Of a stretch of 64,000 bases of DNA, positions 11,801 to 21,049 are shown one piece after another. The notes beneath the pieces were generated by a model, which was not told the DNA's origin, did not search any database, and worked only from the letters and a program-made list of their open reading frames with translations. Position numbers and translations under genes: made by a program. The DNA is from Plecoglossus altivelis (Eukaryota > Chordata > Actinopteri > Osmeriformes > Plecoglossidae). The DNA lies in contig BROE01000022.1 of assembly GCA_036571765.1 (NCBI GenBank), positions 1,893,953 to 1,957,952 on the forward strand. Direction: 5' to 3'. Positions within the stretch are counted from its first letter, which is position 1, and the number at the start of each line of letters is the position of its first letter.

Positions 11801-14297
11801 TGCATGCAAATTCACACAGAGAATAAAACCGATTCTGAATGTTAGGTTTTAAGTTCTGTGTTTTCATTGTTTTCCTCTCATAGACCAGTGCTTCCCCGGC
11901 ATCCATTTCTATACTGGTTCACTTTACATGTAGGTAGCTTTTATGGAAGTATTGCACGAAAATCTGATTCTGAAATGCTAATCCGCCTGACTCCTTAAAA
12001 AGCAAAATCTTATCATCTCATTGATATGTCAGTCACAACCCAGTATCTAGTTTCCAGTTTGTCGAATTCACTGTATCGTCAATACCAAGCAACCTGTTTG
12101 GACCTGCATTTTAAGAGGAGAATAGGGAACTTAACTCTACCAGTGTACATTTGACAATTACAACCACAGTTCTCCTGTTGCTCCGTTTCGAGCCAAACCA
12201 CAGAAATGGCACTGACGCAGTAATTGGCTTGTTTGCTCCCTCGTGGCACAGACAGAAAGGCTCTCTACACCCTTCAAGGCCAGCAGCCCCCATGCAAGCT
12301 TGGCAGCCGCTGCTTCTGCAGAGGGCTTGAACACAACTACGAATCAGGTTTTAACGACCTGAAGCCTTCCTGACATGGCGAAGTCACGCTTTCCTCTGGT
12401 TTACCTCTTCATACACACACACACACACACACGCACAAAAGGAGTTGTGCAACGTAGCTGATTGGTCGAAAGCCCTCGAAGACATCGTTTGTTGCTGGTG
12501 GAGAGAAAGAAAAATGTACATGTTCCCACACTGCTGTCTTGCAGTTAATCTGTTCGTTTGTCTAACAACGGTTAGACTGTTAGTTTGTCTAACGACTGTT
12601 AGACTGTTCCAGACTGATCCAGACTGTTCCAGACTGATCCAGACTGATCCAGACTGTTAGACTGTTCTAGACTGTTCCAGACTGTTCCAGACACTCCTTC
12701 CTCATATTCAGCCTGCTACAGGTGCCCTTGGCTGAAGCTCTGAAGTCATTTCCTGTTCCAACTGTACACGTTACCACGAGTCTACAGCTAATGTTTTCCT
12801 GCCTGTTTTTTTTCTCTCTCTGGCATTTTCATAAAATACAAATTAATCTCAAGCAGAGGGAATAATAAAGTGTTGAGCCATGAGGTAGCCTTCAGCATGT
12901 TCACTCAGACTCAAAGCTAAGCACTATGCCATAGAAGAAAACCCATGGTAGTCCTATTTGCTTGTGCGTATTCTGCAGTCCTTTCTATGAAATGTTGGCT
13001 TCCGGTTCACACTCTGTCCTGGAGATCTGACTAATGTAACACAGTTGTAGAGGTCATTAGTGTTGTTCCTTTGATAAAAGGGTAGACTGTTCAGCGTGTA
13101 ATGTTCCAGTTTCCATCTCTGCTAATTGGGGTTTTTTTTTGTTGCTGCTGTTAAGACTGCTGTTAAGAGCTACAGGTTTCTAAGCAGACGAGTTAAGAAC
13201 AAAGTTCACTTTAATATCTCATTCAAATCACACACAAAAGAATGTGTTTCTGTACAAATACAGTACAGTGGATTGTTTCGGCTGTACGTGAGGAATGGCT
13301 CTCGTGTTTGGTTGTTCTTGGTACACATCCACGATGAGGTTTTTTTTACCTTCTCAAATGTTGATAACTTATTTCAAACAAAACAATCAAGAAGATCAGA
13401 GTGGAAAGTAATCGTAGTCAACAGCGTGTCCATCATATGAACAAGTGTATCTTGTTTTTAGCTATGTACGGTATGATCAATTCTGATGTTGGCATGGGCA
13501 GTAAATCTGTACTCTACAACAGGAAAAAATCAGGTTTCCTCATCCAAAATCAAACTTAGTAATGTTATCAAACTGAGATGTTTAATGACCCTAGCTCCAA
13601 CTCTATCCTCACAGTCGCTAACGGTTCCACATATGTATTCTTGGCCTCTTTACACTGGCTGCAGTGTCTCCAAATGGACAAAACTCCCCCAGGCAGCACT
13701 GCGGACCCCGCGGGCTCTGGAACATGTCAGGCATGACAGATTTGTAGTCCGATTTGTAGTCTCTGTCAGATATGTGTGACAGCATCCTTTACAATGTGAA
13801 GTCTTGATAGTTTCCTTCCAGTCAGCTTTGAACTAAACTTCAGGTCTTGTCTAATAGCCATCCTCAGGTCTAACAGCCATCCTTAGGTCTAACAGCCCTC
13901 CTCAGTTCTAACAGCCCTCCTCAGTTCTAACAGCCATCCTCAGGTGTAACAGCCCTCCTCAGGTGTAACTGCCCTCCTCAGTTCTAACAGCCCTCCTCAG
14001 GTGTAACAGCCTTTATCAGGTGTTGTCTAACAGCCTCTCTCTGTCCTCTCCCCAGGGGTGTACTACCGCAAGTCTTGCGCGGCCTCCGCTGCCTGTCTCC
14101 TGGCGTCCTCCGGCTACCAGCAGTTCTGCACCGGGAAGCTGAACTCGGTGTGCATCAGCTGCTGCAGCGAGCACCTGTGTAACAAACCCCGCCAGAAAAA
14201 ACACCCTTCCCATTCGCACGCCTCGCTCCCAAGCCACTCACCCCTGCTCCTCCTCCTGCTCCTCCTCCTCCTGCCTTCAGCGACCGTGCTCTGCTGA
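2823..14297 (+). CDS. lypd1: LYPD1 (Lynx2), GPI-anchored Ly6/uPAR-domain protein, 3 coding exons
   Basis: Coding exons are 2823-2871 (donor GTATGT), 4292-4426 (donor GTGAGA) and 14056-14297 (acceptor CCCCAG, stop TGA). Both introns are phase 1. The joined protein is 141 residues, the same length as human LYPD1 as I recall it. Residues 1-19 are a hydrophobic signal peptide. Residues 20-104 form one Ly6/uPAR three-finger domain, opening with LQIQCYQCEE and ending in the family's CCxxxxCN motif (C97-N104). An N-glycosylation sequon NCT lies at 43-45. A His/Ser-rich linker (110-123) leads into a run of ten leucines (125-134) at the C-terminus, as expected for a GPI-attachment signal. Known family role: LYPD1/Lynx2 is a neuronal surface protein that binds and dampens nicotinic acetylcholine receptors. 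The gene is convergent with GPR39. Introns are 1.4 kb and 9.6 kb. The exon 1 assignment rests on signal-peptide character, phase and position, since its sequence is not strongly conserved. Confidence 0.95.
2872..4291 (+). other. LYPD1 intron 1
   Basis: AT-rich, mostly unique sequence. No conserved exon, RNA gene or recognisable repeat seen on either strand. Confidence 0.7.
6239..6722 (+). repeat. (CTCCTCATC)n-type imperfect microsatellite
   Basis: About 480 bases made of shuffled CTC, ATC and TCC triplets, with a longer internal duplication of the blocks near 6340 and 6460. The triplet-based pattern has few stops, so it throws up a spurious Pro/His/Ser-rich open frame. Not a gene. Confidence 0.9.
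6857..6880 (+). repeat. Poly-G tract
   Basis: A run of G broken only by single T and A bases. It is a likely sequencing and assembly trouble spot and a possible G-quadruplex former. Confidence 0.8.
9005..9101 (+). repeat. Diverged fragment of a common teleost interspersed repeat
   Basis: The stretch reads as a degraded form of a module found in many fish genomes: 'gtccagggtgtaccctgcct', then a 'gctgggataggctccag'-like block, then 'ccgtgaccc...aagagga...aagcag'. I recognise it from memory as the 3' portion of an abundant teleost interspersed element. I cannot assign the family without a repeat library. It lies in LYPD1 intron 2. Confidence 0.6.
9812..10090 (+). repeat. Minisatellite of GCTGACTGAATAGTTG-like units
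   Basis: Roughly 280 bases built from 'gaatagttggctgact' and 'agctggcttgctggct' words arranged in a higher-order pattern. The larger block 'gactagctggcttgctggct' recurs near 9964 and 10011, which shows tandem expansion in LYPD1 intron 2. Confidence 0.9.
11755..11837. repeat. Near-perfect inverted repeat (hairpin)
   Basis: The arms 11768-11793 and 11805-11830 are reverse complements over 26 bases with a single mismatch, separated by an 11-base AT-rich loop. A further 7-bp pairing (CAGAATC at 11755-11761 with GATTCTG at 11831-11837) extends the stem beyond a 6-base bulge on the left. It could be a small fold-back transposon, a structured RNA or a cloning/assembly palindrome. It lies in LYPD1 intron 2. 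Confidence 0.85.
12412..12432 (+). repeat. (CA)n microsatellite
   Basis: A short CA dinucleotide run in LYPD1 intron 2, ending in a CGCAC variant. Confidence 0.9.
12554..12694 (+). repeat. Minisatellite of AGACTGTTCC / AGACTGATCC units
   Basis: Ten-base units alternate between two variants. They are preceded by two copies of a longer 'gtttgtctaac..ggttagactgtt' word, which suggests stepwise tandem growth. Confidence 0.85.
13858..14035 (+). repeat. Minisatellite of about 19-20 bp directly before LYPD1 exon 3
   Basis: About nine copies of a unit like 'taacagccctcctcaggtg', with 'tc' and 'gt' variants. They end about 20 bases before the exon 3 acceptor (AG at 14054-14055). The array therefore occupies the branch-point and polypyrimidine neighbourhood of that acceptor. 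Confidence 0.85.
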
Positions 14298-14439
14298 TCT
14301 CCTAAGAGACAGCTGAGTCTAGACGGAAACAACAGAGGGATAGAAGGAGGCGAAGAAAAAGAAACGTGTGCTTTTGAGGTGATGAGGTTGGCATGGTGTT
14401 GTTTTGCTGTTGATCGTCTGCCGGTGGTGGTGGTGGTGG

Positions 14440-14865
14440 TGGTGGTACAGGTTAAAGATGGAGATGGAGGTGTGTTCAAGATGCAGGTGTGTTCAAGATG
14501 GAGGTGTGTTCAAGATGGAAGTGTGTTCAAGATGGAGGTGTGTTCGAGATGCAGGTGTGTTCAAGATGGAGGTGTGTTCAAGATGCAGGTGTGTTAGAGA
14601 TGGAGGTGTGTTCAAGATGCAGGTGTGTTCGAGATGCAGGTGTGTTCGAGATGGAGGTGTGTTCAAGATGGAGGTGTGTTCGAGATGGAGGTGTGTTCGA
14701 GATGGAGGTGTGTTCGAGATGGAGGTGTGTTCGAGATGGAAGTGTGTTTGAGATGGAGGTGTGTTCGAGATGGAGGTGTGTTCGAGATGGAAGTGTGTTC
14801 GAGATGGAGGGTCGAGGATGTGTTGAGATGGTTGGTTGATGCAGGTGTGTTCGAGATGGACAACA
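14440..14865 (+). repeat. 17-bp minisatellite in the LYPD1 3'UTR region
   Basis: More than 20 copies of 'gatggaggtgtgttcga' with c/g, a/g and aa/ga variants. Because 17 is not a multiple of three and the unit has no stop, all three frames stay open and give overlapping Cys/Arg-rich pseudo-ORFs. The array lies about 145 bases after the LYPD1 stop, so it is probably transcribed as 3'UTR. It is preceded by a (GGT)n run at 14423-14446. Confidence 0.9.
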
Positions 14866-15551
14866 TAACCTGTTGCTGACCGTTAGATTACGTTTGTGAT
14901 GTTTCTCTGGTCTACATAGATTGCCTGCCTTCCTGTGGAGACTGCAAAGAACACAGAAACGAATGATGTATATTTACATGAAAATCCACTGACGATGGAA
15001 AATGGAAGTCATTTATACTTTTTAATACCATTATGTGATGTTCAAAAGTGAGTTCACAAATCTCAAATACTGTTACATAGATCATGCTAATGGAAGAAAA
15101 ATGTCACTAGGTTACTGTAGTGAGAGAACATTACTTTTTTGCGATGGGAATTTGACAAGTTGACTGAAAAACAAAAATCAGCAGTTGACATTATCATTTC
15201 ATCAACTTGGGAATTGTTTTGCTGAAATGAAAGATAATCATAAGATTAGTGTATTTTACAGACTATCCATGCGTCTACTTTCCGTGACATGGAGAAAAAT
15301 GAATGAAAAATGAATCCAATGTACGAGACAGCAAATATGACTGTAATAGGCATTCTTGAAGAAGTCTGTAAATATCGATGTACAGTTGACAGAGTTCATG
15401 ACCGTACCTTCAATTCTCCAGTGTTTTGCTTACTAATGCTTTTTTCAGACGTAACACTGTCATCCACAGTTTGGTCACAATGAAAATCTCAGTTTAGTAA
15501 GGTTTGGTAATATCTGATTGATTACTTTGGTTAAGGTTATGTAGAATAACT

Positions 15552-15701
15552 TTGGTTATAATGATGTATAGTTTAACTAAATTAAATGTATTTATATGAC
15601 AAAGGAAGTGCTATCTTGTTTTTTTTTACTGTTTGCATCTGTGTTTGTTTAATGGAAAGATGAGTTGGCTACAAGGAGTTTTCAAGATAACTGCAGTGCT
15701 G
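15552..15701 (+). repeat. Dispersed 150-bp repeat, copy 1
   Basis: This stretch matches 21553-21703 in the same orientation across its length, with shared words such as 'tttatatgacaaaggaagtg' and 'ttggctacaaggagttttca'. Scattered substitutions separate the two copies. It is an unclassified interspersed element, here in the probable LYPD1 3'UTR. Confidence 0.85.
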
Positions 15702-15875
15702 TTGCCATGGGTATATTGAATAGATTCTGCAACGTCTCCCACTGGCCTCTAAAAATCCGAATTTCCGCATCGGAGGAACTTTGTTGTCAAAACATATTTC
15801 AGCTGTTGTTTGCCCCCTGTCTTTATCCATATGCTTCTGTTCATCACTGACACTCTCACTCAACTTGGAATAAGG

Positions 15876-15881
15876 AATAAA
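15876..15881 (+). terminator. Candidate LYPD1 poly(A) signal
   Basis: AATAAA on the plus strand 1.58 kb after the LYPD1 stop. A second AATAAA at 16093-16098 would carry the LYPD1 transcript across the GPR39 3' end. Which is used cannot be told from sequence. Confidence 0.4.
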
Positions 15882-15937
15882 CTCATACAGTCATAAGATG
15901 TGATGAATGAATGCCCTGTGCAACATACTAAAGCGTG

Positions 15938-15943
15938 TTTATT
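15938..15943 (-). terminator. Candidate GPR39 poly(A) signal
   Basis: TTTATT on the plus strand is AATAAA on the minus strand, about 170 bases past the GPR39 stop codon. It lies only about 60 bases from the candidate LYPD1 signal, so the two transcripts would end head-on. Confidence 0.45.
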
Positions 15944-16113
15944 TGCGCTTCACAAAAGCGTGGAATGTAAATTTACAAAAGGACAATTGTCAGCTTGTTT
16001 CAAAGCACAGGACAGTCCTTTTGCAGTAAAAATGTAGGCAAGGGATTTAGAAAAAAATCTCATGTGGAGCCAGTAAGCTTGTCTTGCATTTCAATAAACG
16101 TTAAAGCTGCCTG

Positions 16114-19100
16114 TTAAATTTCAGTCTCCGAGGGCAGGTTGTACTTGGGTGTAGAATAAGACGACGACTCGTCTCTCACGCTCAGAGACTCCGTGTTATT
16201 AGGGCTCAAGTCTGTCGGAGCGAGGACCATGGCAAGCGTTTCAGCCTTGGGCTGCTGTTGGCCTTGTCCAGAGCGCCAGGCCGCGCTTCGACGGAGAGAC
16301 AGGAGGGGGCGCCGAGAGTGGGCCGAGGGCGTCTCGTGGGCCCGCACGGTGCGTTTGTTGACGTGCTCGATGGTGATGCGGCAACGCAGCACCTGGAGGA
16401 ACACGTCTCGGAACTGACGGGACGACAGATTGTAGAGGAAGGGGTTGAGGACGGAACTGAGGTAGAAGAAGGTGTCCGCCACGGGGTGCAGTGTGACGTA
16501 GCTGCGGAAGTAAGCCAGCGTCCACTGGGACTTGGGGTACGCAGCCGCCATTAGCCGACGCACCTGGTTGGGCAACCAGCACACGGTCAGGGCAGCCACG
16601 ATCAAACCTGAGAAAGGAATGGAAGACAGGGTGGAGAGGTTCGAGAGGTGGAAGAGAGAGATGAAGTGAAACGGGGAAAGGAAACGTGAAACTAATTATT
16701 ATGTGATGTAGGCAGGGACATAGCCATGATGTAAGTTTGGAGGGTCAGAAATATTTTGAAATGAGAGGATAACAACAAAAAAAAAAACAATTCGTAATTT
16801 CTTTTCATTTTAAGCGATCAGAAATCTTGGCCACGCCCCTGAATGTGGGGCAGATGTATTAGCGTGATGTGGTTTATGTTTGATAACAGTGTTCATGCCA
16901 TACTCTTCTGATGTGACTTGCTTCTGAGGAGTGTGTAGCGTGGTGAAAGACCAGAGGCCATCACATTAGTCCATGACGTTGCATTCAGGCCCATTGAAAC
17001 TAGCCCTTTCTTAACATTTTCAATTTCATATGTTAAAACACCAAAAATGTTTTTCAAATTCTAAAGGTGTTTCTATACTGACAGAGAAAAAGAAAATTAA
17101 AAGCTGGGAACCAACCTTGACTAGCAATTAATCAGGGTCAAATTTAGTGATTGCGAATTATTTTACAACCGTTTCCTTTGTATTCATATCTACAATTGAG
17201 TCCAGGAATCTTTGAAAAGTGAAACGCTCGGAATGCAAAGACGAGAGCCAAAAGGAAAAAAGCAGCGCAACTCTTCTTTTGTTCTCGACCACAATGGATC
17301 CACACGAGAGGAGCTACTGAGGACTGAGAGCAGGAAGGGTCCATTAAAGGAGCTCTCCAGAGGGTCATTATAACCGTTTCCACAGCTTCACTGCTCATTT
17401 TAATGGATGTCAAAGGCAATGGCAATGATACTCCATGGTAAGTAGTACAGAGATACCTGCATCTGCACAGTAGGTATGTTCCTGTTCTGTAACATTTAAT
17501 TAGTATTGGGTAATATTGGGCTGGTTGCCGTTTATATGACTGGTAATTATTAACGGTTTTAAAAGAAAACTATTACAGGTATGGTGGATATGTAAAGGTA
17601 CATTTGGGTTTGTTTTGTTAGTAAAGGAAAGACATTTTGTTCACGACTACAGACATGGTAAGTGAAAATAATAATATGTTGACTGAAGGCAAAACTCTTA
17701 TTGTTAAACACAAAACTAGCTCCAAGGAAGAGACTTGCCAGTTCCTACATTTAACTACTATTTGGAGGCTATGTGGTTGAGAATAGGGTCATAGGTGTCT
17801 GTTGAAGGACATTATGTGAAAAATCGACTTAAGTACTGTGCAAAGTATTTGTACTTAGTTACTTCCCATCTCTGAATGTAACTACTGTGTAAATAATAGG
17901 CCACTTTATAACAGCAAGAAGAAATCTTTCCACGCTAGAGTCGACTGCAGTTTCAAATAGAATACGATTAATAAACATATCAGTTGTTTCTTTTGTTGTT
18001 TACCTAACATTTGATAAATCTATCAAATCTATCGTATAAAAAGTACGATGAAAGTATTTTCAGTTCAGAAGTTGGGGCTCACAACTGTGACACTTCACTA
18101 ATAACATTTGAGATATATTCCAGACTTCGCCTGCGGGTCCCCTGTTAATTGAGACCTTCAGATGCTAATTCAGAAAATCTCACTGTGCACACTGTTCCTG
18201 AGAGAGTGATCCCATGCATGTACCTGACAGACAAGGCGATATTCCAAGGACGTTAGCACCAGACGTGATGAGTCACGCAGTTAAAATGAATCGTTTTTCC
18301 TCCAAAACTATATAATGATGTAACCGTTGCTGTGGGATTACATACACTTTCAAGGGACACTCAATACAAATATTGTGTTTTTCTGTTGCAATCCAGAGTT
18401 GAAGTCAGAAACCAATGTATGTACCATAATGTAGGCTGAAGAAAGGAAAAATTGACAAACTGATGTCAGCCCGGTATTGATTCTTTACCATTTAGAATGT
18501 TCCAGTATGCCATATGGGACATTTTATCAACACTTTTTTTCATTTATGAATGCTGAAAAGTTGCACTTAAACCCACAAAGAAATAATATTGATCAAGCCA
18601 CCAAATACAGATTAAAACTAAAGTAATAAAACTGTCTTGAAAATGTAATACGTAGAAAGTACAGATTTTTAAGTCAAACATTTTAGGAGTGAAAGTTAAA
18701 AAGTTGCCTGAAAAATAGTGCTGACACCAGACATGAGATTCCTGCACAAGTACGAAAACAAATGATTTGTACTTACTAGTTGTGAACACGTGTACTGTGT
18801 ACAACAGCTACAGTGGGATAACTACATACTAACAGTGACACTATAACAGCAGTGTGACAACAGTACATAGATGGCAAAATGCACTCCTTCTTCTCTCACT
18901 GATAACAGAAAAAATCCACGTCAGTAAGGAAATGAAGTATTCCGTCATTACAACTTCCTCCTTGATTTCTCTTTTGACAGCAGTCAATGAAAATGAAACT
19001 GACCCAAAAATCACGCCGTCTCAATTATGAAACCAAAAATGCTGATGATTGTATCCCCTCCTGCCCGCTAATATTTTATTCATCACATACAGTACATATG

Positions 19101-20962
19101 TCTCTAGACAATATATAATATAAATGCCTAAAGGGGGTAAACAGAAAAACACACATGGATAGAAGTCAAATATCAGAGACATCTCACAGAATATTCAGCA
19201 GAAACGCATGAATACCAAAGTTCTGAACGTTGTGTTGTGACTTCTCATCTGAGACACGTCCGATGTTTGGTTTTCACTAACTAAAGCCACAAGGATTGGT
19301 GTACGAATATCTTAAAAATGTTAAGTGACTACTTCGTCAAGCCCATCGATAATAGTAATAATTCTTAGACACATTATTCTGTTGACCACATGTTTTTGGT
19401 CAATTAGCCGTCATTGATTTTGGAGTTATTTGTGTCCGTCGACGTTGGGAAACGGTTGGCTTGAGTTTGTAGCCTAATCAAACCATTAAACCATATCTTC
19501 CAAGTCCTGTTTATTCTCATTTAGGAGTCATGGCCGTTATCTCAGTCTTGCCAAACATTAAACTGCAGTAAATGTGTCAGAGAAACTATTTTTCTCACGG
19601 AATCTTCTTGACACAAAGTTCGTGGATTGGCCCTGTGAAACAAAATACTTTTATGTTATTATATTTCTTGTCAAACTAACAACATAAATAGACAACACAA
19701 ATCTTCACTAGCATACTATTTTCCTCCTTTTCAATTAAGACAAGGCTACAACTGAAATGTGAATGCGTGTACAGCCTTTTAAGTATTTTATTAAATGTAG
19801 GCTATAACCTTCATCCACAACGACAAGGGGTCGTCTGTTTTTGTTCTCCGTCAATGTTTTATGTCTCATCTCAACCGTGTTGCCACAAGCTGCCATAGTC
19901 ACAGACCAGTGATTAGAAAGTGTCACATTAGCTCGTATGTGGGCATAGGCCAGTCCATTAGCCTAGCTGACGAGACAGTTAGCATTATCCGTATCAGAGG
20001 TCAACACATTACTGTGTTGATGGTGCGGAGCTACCTGCTAATCACTGATGGGGTCAGTGGCAACATAGCAGGTCCCACTTTTACAATTTTCCAAACTGTG
20101 ACCCGTGTCATGATGCAGCTAGCGGCTATCAAATGTCATCGTTGTCGTGCCTGTCAAATGCTGACAGGGCTGCGTACAACATACCCGAGGTTCAGACCTT
20201 GGTGCGAGAGAAAACCCCCCCAACACAATCACGTACTCAAATATATTCCCCTTCTTTACATTTAAGATTGTCCCAACGATAATGATTTATGTGTATGGTT
20301 GAACCTCTCTAAACACTGAACTCTGCTTATGGGCCTGAACACACAATCATTGCTGTCATTTTCAAACATAACAGCACCAGCTGCAAGTTATGGGTTCAAA
20401 ACTCATTTCATCGATTCTCTTTTGACCGCCGAGGCTTCCATACACATACTGTATTCTGAAACTGCTCATATTAAATAATGCGCGAGGTTTATATTCCTCC
20501 CCAACAAAGATGGTTGTGGTCTGTGAAAGGGGCCGTAGAACAGAGCAGAGAGGGTTGTAGCAGCAGGAATCCCATCTGCCCTTTCCAGGTGTCGGCCGAT
20601 ACAGCGCGGTCAAACCAAGCCTCGCTGTACAACACACGGGAGAACGCGATGCCTCCTGCGACTGGCTGCGAGGCGTTCCACATGGGGCCTGGACGAGTTT
20701 CCGAAATTCAAAGAGAGGGAGGACCGCCACGAAGAGGTAGGAAGAGGCGAGAGGAGATAAAAGGAAAGAGAGTGGAGAGAAGGATAGTATCCTGAAGGAC
20801 GAGGGTGGGGAGAGAAGCAGAACACAAACAGATGGAGGATGGGGAAAATGTAGTACATACAAAAGCAGAATGGAGAGGATGTAGATAATGGGAGGAGACG
20901 TGAGGACAAGAAAAAGGGCGAGGGCAAAAATGAGCAGGATGGGGGAAGAGGAATCAGCAAGA

Positions 20963-21049
<87 letters not shown>

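Larger units (their letters stand above)
4427..14055 (+). other. LYPD1 intron 2
   Basis: A 9.6 kb intron with no credible coding exon. It carries several simple and minisatellite repeats, one interspersed-repeat fragment and one strong hairpin, each listed separately. Open frames inside it are short and lack splice signals, codon bias or recognisable domains. Confidence 0.7.

Noticed and set aside
11297..11815. 172-residue minus-strand frame
   Set aside because: Runs through CT-rich sequence and one arm of the hairpin; composition-driven, no homology recognised.
14379..14879. Three overlapping Cys/Arg-rich frames
   Set aside because: A 17-bp tandem repeat without stops keeps all frames open; not coding.
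19861..20265. 134-residue plus-strand frame in the GPR39 intron
   Set aside because: Non-repetitive, but no signal, domain, splice context or codon pattern; best regarded as chance.
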